Shown here: positions 19,075-29,391 of the stretch, piece by piece | Numbering within the stretch: position 1 is the stretch's first letter | Layout: the number at the start of each line of letters is the position of its first letter | Assembly (NCBI GenBank): GCA_014055495.1 | Contig: WIAG01000025.1 | Coordinates: 1 to 51,471 of the forward strand | Origin: Nitrospira sp. CR1.2 | GTDB taxonomy: Bacteria > Nitrospirota > Nitrospiria > Nitrospirales > Nitrospiraceae | DNA length: 51,471 nucleotides | Reading direction: 5' to 3' | The notes under the pieces: model-generated | Told to the model about the DNA's origin: nothing | Databases searched by the model: none | What the model saw: the letters and a program-made list of their open reading frames with translations, nothing else | Program-made: the position numbers and the translations under genes

Positions 19075-19593
19075 ATGGAACACATTATCTCAGTGACCGT
19101 AGAAAATAAGTTTGGCGTGTTATCCCGCGTGGCCGGATTGTTCAGTGGACGCGGGTTCAATATCGAAAGCCTATCCGTTGCTCCCACCCTCGATCCCTCG
19201 ATGTCGCAGATGACGATAGTGACGTCAGGGGATGAGCGGATCGTGGAGCAAATCGTCAAGCAACTCAACAAGCTGATCGACGTGATCAAGGTCGTGGATC
19301 TGAACGAAAGCGACTTCGTGTCACGGGAGACGGCATTGATCAAGGTGCATACGAAGGCAGAGGACCGTGCCGAAGCGCTGCGAATCGCCGATATTTTTCG
19401 CGCCAACGTGATCGACTCGACGCCCTCGACCTATACCATTGAGGTCACCGGCGATCCCAAGAAGCTCGAGGCCATCATCAACCTGCTCCAGCCGCTCGGC
19501 ATCAAGGAGCTGATTCGGACGGGGCGAGTAGCGATTGCGCGTGAGGCGATCCGGCCGGCCGTCAGCCAACCGAAGAAGCTTGTGCGCGAATAG
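19075..19593 (+). CDS. ilvN: Acetolactate synthase small (regulatory) subunit
   Basis: 172 residues with an N-terminal ACT domain (HIISVTVENKFGVLSRVAGL) that binds valine for feedback inhibition, and a C-terminal domain (TIEVTGDPKKLEAII) that activates the large subunit. ATG 19075 fits the family start. It lies 108 bases after ilvB, an unusually long gap for this pair; that gap contains a GGGGGAGG purine run but no convincing gene. Confidence 0.96.
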   Translation: MEHIISVTVENKFGVLSRVAGLFSGRGFNIESLSVAPTLDPSMSQMTIVTSGDERIVEQIVKQLNKLIDVIKVVDLNESDFVSRETALIKVHTKAEDRAEALRIADIFRANVIDSTPSTYTIEVTGDPKKLEAIINLLQPLGIKELIRTGRVAIAREAIRPAVSQPKKLVRE

Positions 19594-19655
19594 CGCGCAT
19601 CCTCTCTGTGCAGCTGCCGTTTCCATCCATGTGCCCTATGAACATTCAGGAGTGA

Positions 19656-20672
<1,017 letters not shown>

Positions 20673-20721
20673 CCCGGTGGCCGGGCTTCTCGTGGTAGCA
20701 TGAGAGAAGGCCTGGAGGTGT

Positions 20722-21372
20722 ATGGCTGATCGAGCGGTCGGAATCCCGATCGTGAAAGAAGGGCTGCCCTTTGTCGGTGGTCTTGCTGGTGCGACCCTGC
20801 TGTGCGGGCTGGTAGGGTGGACTGTTCCCGCAGTGGTGAGCGGTGGGTTTCTGCTCTTCACCGGGTGGTTCTTTCGAAACCCGAGTCGAACCATCCCCCA
20901 ACAGCCGAATGTGGTGGTCTCGTCCGGAGACGGCAAGGTCATTGCGATTGAGGAAGAGTTCGAGCCCCGGTATTTGAAGGAAAAAAGTATCCGCGTGACG
21001 GTGTTTCTGAACGTGTTCGATGTGCATGTGAACCGAATGCCCTGTGCCGGAACCGTCGAAGGGGTGAGTTATCAGCCGGGGCAGTTCCTCGTGGCGAGCA
21101 AGCCGGAGGCGACGCTTCGGAATGAGCAGAATGCCGTAATGCTGAAGACCGAGTCAGGTGCGAAGGTGCTCTGCGTGCAGGTCGCCGGGTTGATTGCTCG
21201 CCGGATCGTCTGCTGGGTCGGGCAGGGTGACCGTGTGCAGCGCGGTGAACGGTTTGGGTTGATTAGATTCGGTTCGCGGATGGACACCTTCCTTCCGCTG
21301 GGCTCCAAGGTTTGCGTGTCGATCGGTGACCGGGTTAAAGGAGGCGAAACCGTCGTGGGGGAGCTCCGATGA
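20722..21372 (+). CDS. psd: Phosphatidylserine decarboxylase proenzyme, short form
   Basis: Makes phosphatidylethanolamine. 216 residues, the short PSD type. A membrane-associated N-terminus (about 12-50) precedes the catalytic part with NVFDVHVNRMP and the self-cleavage site FGSRMD (Gly184-Ser185), where Ser becomes the pyruvoyl group. Its stop overlaps the pssA start by four bases (ATGA). The enzyme acts directly on the PssA product. Confidence 0.95.
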   Translation: MADRAVGIPIVKEGLPFVGGLAGATLLCGLVGWTVPAVVSGGFLLFTGWFFRNPSRTIPQQPNVVVSSGDGKVIAIEEEFEPRYLKEKSIRVTVFLNVFDVHVNRMPCAGTVEGVSYQPGQFLVASKPEATLRNEQNAVMLKTESGAKVLCVQVAGLIARRIVCWVGQGDRVQRGERFGLIRFGSRMDTFLPLGSKVCVSIGDRVKGGETVVGELR

Positions 21373-22166
21373 AACCAGCTATGAAACCTCCGTTCGCGAA
21401 GGGGAATCGAAAGCGACAGGCCATGTACCTGATTCCCAACCTCTGCACCACGGGGAATCTCTTCTGCGGCGTATTTGCGATTCTGTCGGTATTTAACGGG
21501 CAGCATCTGTCGGCCGCCATCGCCATCCTGGTGGGCATGATCTTTGACATGCTGGACGGAAAGTTGGCGCGATTGACGAACAGCACCGGGCAGTTCGGCA
21601 TCGAGTACGACTCGCTGTCAGATGTGGTGTCGTTCGGTGTCGCGCCGGGCCTGTTGATCTATTCCTATGCCTTGAGCGGACAGGGCACGTTTGGTGTGGC
21701 GGTGATGTTCGCCTATGTCGCCATGGGTGCGGTCCGGTTGGCTCGCTTCAACGCCACGGTGAGCAACGCGGACAGCAAATACTTCACCGGCTTGGCGATC
21801 CCGGCGGCGGCCGGGGTGATTGCCTCCCTGGTAATTTTCGATTTGCATATCACCCAGCTGGGCTCGGAAGTCAAACCATTGCTCATCTTGGTGATCACAT
21901 TCGCCCTGGCGTTCTTGATGGTCAGCACGATCAAGTATCGCAGCTTCAAAGACCTCAAGTTCCGGCGGGGCGATCACTTTACGTATCTGGTCTGGGGCAT
22001 TCTGGCGCTGATGTTGATTGTCGCGTGGCCTCAGGCTATGCTGTTCGTCGCGTTCAGTGGTTACGCCATGTCCGGTCCGTTGTCACGTCTCTGGACGATG
22101 GTTGCAAAAGGCGCCGGGAAACCCGTCACGAAAGTCGATGGGCCGGTCTTGGATTCGAAAGAGTAG
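21369..22166 (+). CDS. pssA: CDP-diacylglycerol-serine O-phosphatidyltransferase
   Basis: Integral membrane CDP-alcohol phosphotransferase that forms phosphatidylserine. 265 residues, about seven or eight hydrophobic segments, with the family signature spread over about residues 60-85: DGKLAR, then G and YDSLSD with the metal-binding aspartates. Translationally coupled to psd. The ilvBNC-psd-pssA-leuA order is also known from deltaproteobacteria such as Geobacter. Confidence 0.95.
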   Translation: MKPAMKPPFAKGNRKRQAMYLIPNLCTTGNLFCGVFAILSVFNGQHLSAAIAILVGMIFDMLDGKLARLTNSTGQFGIEYDSLSDVVSFGVAPGLLIYSYALSGQGTFGVAVMFAYVAMGAVRLARFNATVSNADSKYFTGLAIPAAAGVIASLVIFDLHITQLGSEVKPLLILVITFALAFLMVSTIKYRSFKDLKFRRGDHFTYLVWGILALMLIVAWPQAMLFVAFSGYAMSGPLSRLWTMVAKGAGKPVTKVDGPVLDSKE

Positions 22167-22169
22167 CAC

Positions 22170-22430
22170 AGGCGTTGACGAGGAGTAGTAGGGAGTCTCA
22201 ACCGAACTGAGAGAGCTGGTGGTCGGTGCAAACCAGCCGGTTGTCTTCTGAACTCACCTCTGAGCCGGATTCGTGAAGCCCGGATCGACGGGTAGTAATG
22301 GGTCCCGACTGATCCCCGTGACGGATTCATGAGGGTATCGGATGAAGAGGGCTTCATCCGGTGCTGAATCAGGGTGGTACCACGAGGCTCGTAGGGCCTT
22401 CGTCCCTGTTCCCGGGGCGAAGGCTTTTTT
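22170..22430 (+). promoter_or_regulatory. T-box riboswitch, leucine specifier, upstream of leuA
   Basis: tRNA-sensing leader. Stem I elements are AGTAGTA near 22185, AGAGAG at about 22210 and the distal loop GGTGCAAACCAG. The specifier loop reads GAA-CTC-ACC with codon CTC (Leu) at 22253-22255, matching leuA. A stem III hairpin GGATGAAGAGGGCTTCATCC lies at 22340-22359. The T-box sequence AGGGTGGTACCACG is at 22371-22384; its TGGT pairs with the tRNA 3' ACCA, consistent with discriminator A of tRNA-Leu. It ends in a strong terminator. Uncharged tRNA-Leu should favour the antiterminator and leuA transcription. Confidence 0.93.
22396..22430 (+). terminator. T-box regulated intrinsic terminator
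   Basis: Stem GCCTTCGTCCC (22396-22406) with GGGGCGAAGGC (22414-22424), 11 pairs including one G-U, loop of seven, then six T. Its 5' arm contains CCCT, which can instead pair with the AGGG of the T-box sequence, giving the alternative antiterminator. Confidence 0.9.
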
Positions 22431-22581
22431 ATTGCCCGCATGCTGAAACGGGTTCCCAACTTTGTTCTCGGCTTGAAAACATCCTCAATGTGCCCGAGAG
22501 GGTACGCCTCCGGTGTTTTCTCCGCCTGCGGTCGTGTTGGAAAGCCCGGTTGAGCATGCTGGAGCTCAAGAGGAGGTTGCC

Positions 22582-24129
22582 ATGACTCGGATGATCAGAA
22601 TATTCGACACGACGTTGCGGGACGGCGAGCAATCGCCGGGGGCGAGCATGAACGTCGAAGAGAAACTAATGATCGCCAAGCAGCTGGCGCGCCTCGGCGT
22701 GGATATCATTGAGGCCGGCTTTGCCTATAGTTCACCAGGAGACTTCGAAGCGGTACGACGGATCGCCCTGGAGGTCGAGGGGCCGGTGGTGTGCAGCCTT
22801 GCGCGAGCAAGGCCGGAGGATATCACCAGGGCGTCGGAAGCGTTGAAAGGTGCCCCACGCGTCAGGATCCACACCTTCCTGTCGACGTCCGACATCCACT
22901 TGAAGCATCAATTCAGGATGACGCGGGACGAGGCCAAGAAACGGGCGGTGGAGATGGTGCAATTGGCGCGCACCTATGTGGACGACGTGGAGTTTTCGCC
23001 CATGGACGCCAGCCGGTCGGATCCAGCGTACCTCTGTGAAGTGATTGAGGCCGTGATTGCGGCCGGAGCGGGAACGATCAATATTCCCGATACGGTCGGC
23101 TATGCCGTGCCTCAGGAGTTCAGCGGGTTGATTCAGCGCATCAGAGATCGGGTGCCGAATAGCGGGCAGGCGGTGATTTCGGTGCATTGCCACAACGATT
23201 TGGGGTTGGCGGTGGCGAATAGCCTGGCGGCGGTGGTGGCCGGGGCCGGGCAGGTGGAGTGCACCATCAATGGCATCGGCGAACGGGCCGGGAACACCTC
23301 GCTGGAAGAAGTAGTCATGGGGCTCCGGACCCGCAAGGATTGGTATGGGGCCGATACGAAGGTCGTCACGGAGGAGATTGCCAAAACCAGCCGGCTGGTG
23401 AGCAAGATTTCGGGGATGGTCATTCAGCCCAACAAGGCGATCGTCGGCGCGAACGCGTTCGCCCACACATCAGGCATTCATCAAGACGGGTTGCTGAAGG
23501 ATAAAACCACCTATGAAATCATGCGACCGGAGTCGGTGGGGTTGGAGCAGGTCAAATTGGTGATGGGCAAGCTGTCCGGGCGCCATGCATTCCGTCAACG
23601 GTTGGAGGAGCTGGGCTACAAGCTGAGTGAGGAAGAGGTCAATCACGCCTTTGAACGCTTCAAGCGGCTGGCGGACCAGAAAAAAGAGATTTACGAAGAA
23701 GATCTCGAGGTCATTATCTCCGAAGAAGTGGCGAAGATGTCCGAACGGGTGGTCCTGAAGTCGTTTCAGGTCGAAAGCGGAACCAATAAGGTTCCCAGGG
23801 CGACGGTTGAACTGGAGATCGACGGAAAACTCGTATCCCACAGCGGAACGGGAGATGGACCGGTGGATGCGGTCTACCGGACGATCGCTGCCATGACGCA
23901 GACAAAGAGCACATTGTTGATGTTCGGAGTCAATGCCATCACGGGCGGGACCGATGCGCAGGGAGAAGTGTCGGTCCGTCTCGAAGAGGACGGCCGAACG
24001 GTCTCCGGGCACGGGGCGGATACCGACATTATTACAGCGGCTGCGAGAGCCTATCTGAATGCGCTCAATAAGCTGGCTTACTTTTCCGCCAAGCAGGCGG
24101 AGGGGATTCAGAAGGTCAGCTTGATTTGA
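22582..24129 (+). CDS. leuA: 2-isopropylmalate synthase
   Basis: Committed step of leucine synthesis. 515 residues from ATG 22582, with AGGAGG five bases upstream; the frame extends to 22513 but only as leader. The TIM-barrel begins [16 protein letters not shown]; the metal ligands are in [14 protein letters not shown] and the [11 protein letters not shown] motif is present. The C-terminal leucine-binding allosteric domain runs from about residue 390. About 150 bases separate it from the T-box terminator. Confidence 0.97.
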   Translation: MTRMIRIFDTTLRDGEQSPGASMNVEEKLMIAKQLARLGVDIIEAGFAYSSPGDFEAVRRIALEVEGPVVCSLARARPEDITRASEALKGAPRVRIHTFLSTSDIHLKHQFRMTRDEAKKRAVEMVQLARTYVDDVEFSPMDASRSDPAYLCEVIEAVIAAGAGTINIPDTVGYAVPQEFSGLIQRIRDRVPNSGQAVISVHCHNDLGLAVANSLAAVVAGAGQVECTINGIGERAGNTSLEEVVMGLRTRKDWYGADTKVVTEEIAKTSRLVSKISGMVIQPNKAIVGANAFAHTSGIHQDGLLKDKTTYEIMRPESVGLEQVKLVMGKLSGRHAFRQRLEELGYKLSEEEVNHAFERFKRLADQKKEIYEEDLEVIISEEVAKMSERVVLKSFQVESGTNKVPRATVELEIDGKLVSHSGTGDGPVDAVYRTIAAMTQTKSTLLMFGVNAITGGTDAQGEVSVRLEEDGRTVSGHGADTDIITAAARAYLNALNKLAYFSAKQAEGIQKVSLI

Positions 24130-24229
24130 TCCCAACCTGCAGGGTAGATTCCTCCGTCCGGTCGGTACAGGTGTGCGGACCGGAGGGGGCGATGTCTGTT
24201 CGTGCACCCCATCATGATCAAGGTATCGT

Positions 24230-24592
24230 ATGTTCGGCACGCATCGTGAGCGCTGCCCAGAATTTTTAGCCGGAGACCATACCCGGTTGCGGGAACTGCT
24301 GCATCCGGCCAAGGCCGACCTGAAACTGGGCTATAGCCTTGCCCACGGATTTCTCGATGCCGGCAAACAGTCGCGCTGGCACCGGTTGACCTCCTCCGAG
24401 GTGTATTACTTCATCGCCGGTCGCGGTCTGATGAAGGTGGAAGAGGAGTCAATGCCGGTGGAGGCCGGTTCGGTGATTTATGTGCCGCCGGGCGCGAAAC
24501 AGGCCTTGCTGAATATCGGAACGAGTCCGATCGAATTTCTCTGCCTCGTCGATCCTGCGTGGAAGGCGGAAGACGAGGCGGTCGTTGAATAG
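24230..24592 (+). CDS. Cupin-domain protein
   Basis: 120 residues forming one small beta-barrel cupin: WHRLTSSEVYYFIAGRGLM (motif 1 with H and E) and PVEAGSVIYVPPGAKQALLN (motif 2). Probably metal-binding; the substrate is unknown. It lies between leuA and leuB and ends 18 bases before leuB, so it is likely cotranscribed. The 100 bases between leuA and this gene contain a TCCGGTC/GACCGGA dyad without a T-run. Confidence 0.85.
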   Translation: MFGTHRERCPEFLAGDHTRLRELLHPAKADLKLGYSLAHGFLDAGKQSRWHRLTSSEVYYFIAGRGLMKVEEESMPVEAGSVIYVPPGAKQALLNIGTSPIEFLCLVDPAWKAEDEAVVE

Positions 24593-24610
24593 ACGAGAGG
24601 AGAGCGCGAC

Positions 24611-25687
24611 GTGAAAGCGAGAATTGCAGTCCTGGCCGGTGACGGAGTCGGTCGCGAAATTGTTCCGGAAGCAGTCAAGGTCTTGAAAGCCGTGGCCGCG
24701 CGGTACGGGCATATCTTTGAATTCCAGCCGGCCGACGTGGGGGGGCATGCCATCGACAAGGTTGGGGTACCACTTCCGGCAGAGAGCCTCACCATCGCCA
24801 AGCACAGCGATGCGGTGTTGCTCGGCGCCGTCGGCGGTCCGAAATGGGAAGGGTTGGAATATAGCCTTCGTCCCGAGCGGGCGCTGCTAGGCTTACGGGA
24901 ACAACTGGGTCTCTATGCGAACCTCCGTCCGGCGAAACTGTATCCCATGCTGGCCGATGCCTCCACGTTGCGGCGCGAGGTCATCGAAGGCATCGACATG
25001 CTGGTGATTCGCGAGCTCACCGGCGGTATCTATTTCGGCAAGCCGAAAGGGATTGAGAAATTGCCCGGCGGGGGCGAGCGCGGGGTCAATACTGAAGTGT
25101 ATACGACCGAGGAAATTCGCCGGATCGCGGTCGTGGCCTTCGAAGCGGCCCGCAAGCGTCGGAAGAAGGTCATGTCGGTCGACAAGGCGAACGTGCTGGA
25201 GTCGTCGGAGCTCTGGCGGCGAGTGGTGACCGAGGTACAGAAAGACTACGCCGACGTGGCCCTGAGTCACATCTACGTCGACAATTGTGCGATGCAACTC
25301 GTGCGGAATCCGCGGCAGTTCGATGTGCTGCTCTGCAATAACATTTTCGGCGATATTCTGAGCGATGAGGCGGCGATGCTCACCGGGTCGATCGGCATGT
25401 TGCCGTCCGCCAGTGTCGGAGCCAAGGTCGGACTGTTCGAGCCGATTCACGGCAGCGCGCCGGACATCGCGGGGAAAAATATTGCCAACCCGATCGCGAC
25501 CATTGCCTCCGCCGCCATGATGCTGTCCTACGCATTTCAGTTGGACAAGGAAGCGGCGGCGATTGAGCAGGCGATTGTGAAGACGCTTGAACTCGGATTC
25601 CGTACCAAGGATATCCATGCCGAGGGGATGCGGCTGGTCGGCACGACGGAAATGGGCGATGCCATCCTGCAGAATCTTCCCGCATAA
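24611..25687 (+). CDS. leuB: 3-isopropylmalate dehydrogenase
   Basis: NAD-dependent decarboxylating dehydrogenase of leucine synthesis, 358 residues from GTG 24611 with AGGAG upstream. It has [34 protein letters not shown], the catalytic [10 protein letters not shown] and the metal/NAD region [21 protein letters not shown]. leuC and leuD are not in this window. Confidence 0.97.
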   Translation: MKARIAVLAGDGVGREIVPEAVKVLKAVAARYGHIFEFQPADVGGHAIDKVGVPLPAESLTIAKHSDAVLLGAVGGPKWEGLEYSLRPERALLGLREQLGLYANLRPAKLYPMLADASTLRREVIEGIDMLVIRELTGGIYFGKPKGIEKLPGGGERGVNTEVYTTEEIRRIAVVAFEAARKRRKKVMSVDKANVLESSELWRRVVTEVQKDYADVALSHIYVDNCAMQLVRNPRQFDVLLCNNIFGDILSDEAAMLTGSIGMLPSASVGAKVGLFEPIHGSAPDIAGKNIANPIATIASAAMMLSYAFQLDKEAAAIEQAIVKTLELGFRTKDIHAEGMRLVGTTEMGDAILQNLPA

Positions 25688-25692
25688 GCCTC

Positions 25693-26907
25693 ATGACAAC
25701 CGGTGCGACATCATCTGGAATCATTGAGACCCTGGCGGGCGACGGCGAACCGGGGTATGCCGGTGACGGTGGACCGGCGACCGCGGCCTCACTGAATGAG
25801 CCGAAGGGCTTGTGTGTGGATTCGCAGGGCAATCTCTATATTGCGGATTCGGAGAACCATGTGATCCGCCGGGTCGATCGAATCACCGGGGTGATCACAA
25901 CTGTAGCGGGAATCGGTCCTGCGGGAAGGATGCCGCAGGTTGCGACGCCGGAGCCGGCGGTCGTCGGGGGCGCCGAGGACGAAGATCCCTTCGCGGATCA
26001 TTCCGACGACAAGACGAAGTCGTATACCCAAGTCACCGATCTGAGCGGCACCGTTCGCTACGTGACCGGTGGGCGACTGACGGTCGAACAGGACTCTGGA
26101 GACGGTGGCCCTGCGCGGCGCGCCCGCCTGAACTTTCCCAGTGCCGTGGCCGTCGATCGTGCGGGCAATCTTTATATTGCCGACACGATGAACCATCGGA
26201 TCAGGAAGGTCGATGCCACGACGGGCATCATCACTCATGTGGCGGGGACAGGGCAGGCGCGATATTCCGGGGACGGCGGGCCAGCGGCCCAGGCGGCGAT
26301 CAATGAGCCGACCGGATTGGTCGTCAACGACCAATCGTTGTACATCGCAGACCAAAGCAACAACCGAGTCCGCCGGGTCGATCTGGGCACCGGTCTGATC
26401 AGCACCGTCGCAGGAGACGGGACCGCGGCCTACCGTGGTGATCAGGTTCCTGCCACAGAGGCGAGTGTGGCCGGTCCCAGCGGCGTGGCGTTAGGCGCCG
26501 ATGGTGTGCTCTATGTCGCAGACACGTTCAATAGCCGGATTCGATCGGTCGATCCGGCAACGGGCCAGATCGCCACGGTGGCGGGGGACGGGGGATCCTA
26601 TCGTTATCAGGGGCCGGAAGAACCCCACTCGCCGAGTGTGTCGCGCCCGGCCGCGATTGCGGTCGATGGCGACGGTCGGGTGTATTTGACGGATTCGGAC
26701 AGTCACCTGATCCGGGTGTGGGACGGGCGTGCCAACACCATCACGCGTGTGTCGGGGACCGGTGTCGCCCAATTTGGTGGAGATGGCGGCGAAGCGTTGG
26801 CGGGAAGTCTCAGTTATCCATTCGGTGTAGCGGTCGATGCGGCCGGAACCGTGTATGTGGCGGATACCTTCAACCACCGCATCCGGGTTTTGAGGGCCAC
26901 GGCGTAA
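25693..26907 (+). CDS. NHL-repeat beta-propeller protein without signal peptide
   Basis: 404 residues built from six NHL repeats, each with a pattern like SGDGGPA, a turn, AVDxxGNLYIADTxNHRIRxVD and TVAGTG; six repeats suggest a closed six-bladed propeller. Blade 2 carries an acidic insertion of about 50 residues (GAEDEDPFADHSDDKT region). The start at ATG 25693 gives MTTGATSSGIIETLAG, with no signal peptide or membrane helix, whereas many NHL proteins of this repeat type are exported. It lies five bases after leuB and eight before asd, so it is likely cotranscribed. Function unknown. Confidence 0.85.
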   Translation: MTTGATSSGIIETLAGDGEPGYAGDGGPATAASLNEPKGLCVDSQGNLYIADSENHVIRRVDRITGVITTVAGIGPAGRMPQVATPEPAVVGGAEDEDPFADHSDDKTKSYTQVTDLSGTVRYVTGGRLTVEQDSGDGGPARRARLNFPSAVAVDRAGNLYIADTMNHRIRKVDATTGIITHVAGTGQARYSGDGGPAAQAAINEPTGLVVNDQSLYIADQSNNRVRRVDLGTGLISTVAGDGTAAYRGDQVPATEASVAGPSGVALGADGVLYVADTFNSRIRSVDPATGQIATVAGDGGSYRYQGPEEPHSPSVSRPAAIAVDGDGRVYLTDSDSHLIRVWDGRANTITRVSGTGVAQFGGDGGEALAGSLSYPFGVAVDAAGTVYVADTFNHRIRVLRATA

Positions 26908-26914
26908 GGACAGC

Positions 26915-27937
26915 ATGATGTTGAAGAAGAAGCAGGCCTATACGGTGGCGGTACTCGGGGCGACCGGGGCCGTTGGGAAAGAAAGTCTGGAAATCTTAGA
27001 GGAACGCAACTTTCCGATCGAGACGCTGAGGCTCTTTTCATCGAAGCGCTCCGCCGGCGAGGTGTTGTCGTGTCAGGGCAAAGAATACAAGGTTGAGGAA
27101 CTGACAGAGGCCTCGTCGTTCGCCGGCGTCGACATCGCCTTTATCTCCGCCACAGACGCCATCAGTCGCGACTACGGTGCACGATTAGGCGCGGCCGGCA
27201 TCGTCGTGATCGATGACAGCGCGGTGTTCCGGATGGACCCCAACGTCCCGCTGGTGGTGCCGGAGGTCAATGCCGCGGCGTTGCAGTCCATAAAGCGGGG
27301 CATCGTGGCTATTCCGAACTGCACGACGACTCCGTTGGTCATGGCGCTGAAACCGCTTCGTGATGCGGCCGGCCTTAAACGTGTGATCGTGACGACCTTT
27401 CAATCGGTATCAGGCACCGGGGCCGCCGCGATGGATGAATTGATGGACCAGACGAAGGCACTCATCTCGCTTCAGGATGTGAAGGTACAGGTCTACCCCC
27501 ATCAAATTGCCTTCAACATCCTTCCTCAGGTGGGATCGTTCGGCGAGGGCGGCGATTGCTCTGAAGAAGTGAAGATCGTGCAGGAGACCAGGAAAATTCT
27601 TGAGATGCCGTCACTGCGGGTCACGGCGACCACCGTGCGGGTGCCGGTCTTGCGCTGCCACTCGGAAGCGATCAACGTGGAACTCGAACGTCCGTTGAAG
27701 GCCAACGACGCGCGGGCCGCCATTGCCGACATGCCGGGGGTGATTGTCTACGACGATCCCGTCAAGAAACTCTATCCGATGCCGTTTGACGTATCCGGCA
27801 AGGATGAGGTCTACGTGGGACGTGTGCGAGTCGACGAGTCGATCACCAACGGCTTAAATCTGTGGGTCGTCAGCGACAATCTGCGGAAGGGGGCCGCACT
27901 CAACGCCGTTCAGATCGCCGAATGTTTGATACAATGA
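26915..27937 (+). CDS. asd: Aspartate-semialdehyde dehydrogenase
   Basis: NADPH-dependent reduction of aspartyl phosphate, the branch point to Lys/DAP, Thr and Met. 340 residues. It has VAVLGATGAVGKESLEIL, the catalytic Cys in IPNCTTTPLVMAL and the RVPVLRCHSEAINVEL segment with the substrate His. The start could be either of two adjacent ATGs (26915, 26918). Confidence 0.96.
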   Translation: MMLKKKQAYTVAVLGATGAVGKESLEILEERNFPIETLRLFSSKRSAGEVLSCQGKEYKVEELTEASSFAGVDIAFISATDAISRDYGARLGAAGIVVIDDSAVFRMDPNVPLVVPEVNAAALQSIKRGIVAIPNCTTTPLVMALKPLRDAAGLKRVIVTTFQSVSGTGAAAMDELMDQTKALISLQDVKVQVYPHQIAFNILPQVGSFGEGGDCSEEVKIVQETRKILEMPSLRVTATTVRVPVLRCHSEAINVELERPLKANDARAAIADMPGVIVYDDPVKKLYPMPFDVSGKDEVYVGRVRVDESITNGLNLWVVSDNLRKGAALNAVQIAECLIQ

Positions 27938-27940
27938 ACT

Positions 27941-28195
27941 ATGGATGCTTGGAACGGGATCGGCCGTCTCCTGATCGTCACGGGGTTGGCCTTGGCGGCT
28001 GTCGGTCTCGTCCTCACGCTGGCCGAGAGGTGGCCCGGTATCGCCTCCCTGTTCGGGTGGGTCGGCAGATTACCCGGTGATCTTTCCATTTCGCGAGAGC
28101 GATTCAGCCTCTATGTTCCAATCGCGACCAGTCTTGTGCTCAGCATTCTGCTGAGCCTGCTTTTTTACGTCCTTTCATGGCTCTTTCGCCGCTGA
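27941..28195 (+). CDS. DUF2905 small membrane protein
   Basis: 84 residues with two hydrophobic segments (about 8-26 and 58-82) flanking the conserved motif GRLPGDLSISRERFSLYVPI, the hallmark of DUF2905. Function unknown. It begins three bases after asd and overlaps the following SpoIID-like gene by 19 bases. Confidence 0.9.
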   Translation: MDAWNGIGRLLIVTGLALAAVGLVLTLAERWPGIASLFGWVGRLPGDLSISRERFSLYVPIATSLVLSILLSLLFYVLSWLFRR

Positions 28196-29391
28196 TTCGA
28201 CATCGGTTTCTCAGGCTGGTCGTCGTCGCGGGGGGGATGGCGTGGCTTTCGGTCGTTTGTGCCCCTCCCTCCTCCGCTGAATCCATTCGTGTATTGTTGG
28301 CGCAGGAAGCGCCGTTCCTCGATGTGCGCGCCGAGGGTGCCTTTGCTCTGGTGAGTGAGAGCGGTGAGACGAAGACGATGCGCGGGTCGGTCCGTTTTAC
28401 TGCTCGGGGAGACGGGCTCTATCTCGACGGCCGACGCCTTGCTGGTGGGCAGATCCAGCTTCGCCCGCTCCGGCACAGCTTGACGTTGCTCATCGGGAAG
28501 GACGGAGGAACCGGCGCGGCTACTCCGCTGCCGATCAGCGGGGCCGTGCGGGTGTTGCGGAAGGGGCATGCGCTCTCCGTCGTCAACCAGGTGGATTTGG
28601 AGGAGTACGTCAAAGGCGTGGTGCCGTCGGAAGTCAGCTCGGCCTGGCATCCGGAAATGTTGAAGGTGCAGGCGGTGGCTGCGCGAACGTATGCGTTGTA
28701 CAACAAGATGTTGAGCGCCGCACGGGAGTATGACGTTGTCGCCACGATTCAAGATCAGGTCTATCGGGGGCGCGTGGGTGTGGACCGCCGGGTCGAGGAT
28801 GCGGTTGAATCGACACGCGGAATTGTGGTGACCCATCAGCAGGCGCCGATCTATGCGGCCTTCTCTTCTACCGCCGCCGGCCCGACCGAAGACGCCGTGA
28901 ATGTGTGGGCCAATAAAGATTTGCCCTATTTGAAAGGCGTCGAGTGTCCGTTCGATTTGGAATCGCCGTATTATCAATGGAAAGCCAGCGTGAAGATTGA
29001 TCAGCTTGAGCACAATCTCCGCCACCAGGGCTTTTCCGTGGGGACGATTGCAACGATCACTCCGATTACCTATAGTCGTGCCGGGCGAGTCGCCCGCTTA
29101 CGTATTCTGCATTCCGGGGGCGAGACGATCTTGCGAGGGGAGGACCTTCGCAAGGCAGCGGGATATACGGTGATCCCGAGCACCCAATTTGAAGTCGAAT
29201 CGATCGGTGCCGAGGTCGTCTTTGCTGGATACGGGGCAGGCCACGCCGTGGGGCTCTGCCAGTGGGGTGCGAAAGAGTTGGCGGAGCTCGGCTATTCCTA
29301 CAACAGTATCCTGCAGTACTACTATCCAGGCACTGAGTTGCACAATGCCGCCCGGTCGCAACTTCTGATGCCGGTGATGCCGACCCCCTGA
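28177..29391 (+). CDS. Exported SpoIID/LytB-domain protein
   Basis: 404 residues with a signal peptide (hydrophobic 12-32, APPSSA end) and a SpoIID domain: VNQVDLEEYVKGVVPSEV, HPEMLKVQAVAARTYAL, the QVYRG turn, STAAGPTED and the C-terminal GHAVGLCQWGAKELAELG. SpoIID members are lytic transglycosylases or amidase-associated factors acting on denuded peptidoglycan; outside spore formers they are thought to act in wall remodelling. It is coupled to queA by TGATG. Confidence 0.9.
   Translation: MALSPLIRHRFLRLVVVAGGMAWLSVVCAPPSSAESIRVLLAQEAPFLDVRAEGAFALVSESGETKTMRGSVRFTARGDGLYLDGRRLAGGQIQLRPLRHSLTLLIGKDGGTGAATPLPISGAVRVLRKGHALSVVNQVDLEEYVKGVVPSEVSSAWHPEMLKVQAVAARTYALYNKMLSAAREYDVVATIQDQVYRGRVGVDRRVEDAVESTRGIVVTHQQAPIYAAFSSTAAGPTEDAVNVWANKDLPYLKGVECPFDLESPYYQWKASVKIDQLEHNLRHQGFSVGTIATITPITYSRAGRVARLRILHSGGETILRGEDLRKAAGYTVIPSTQFEVESIGAEVVFAGYGAGHAVGLCQWGAKELAELGYSYNSILQYYYPGTELHNAARSQLLMPVMPTP

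Noticed and set aside
24149-24190. TCCGGTC/GACCGGA dyad after leuA as a terminator
   Set aside because: No T-run and a long loop; leuA, cupin and leuB are probably one transcript.
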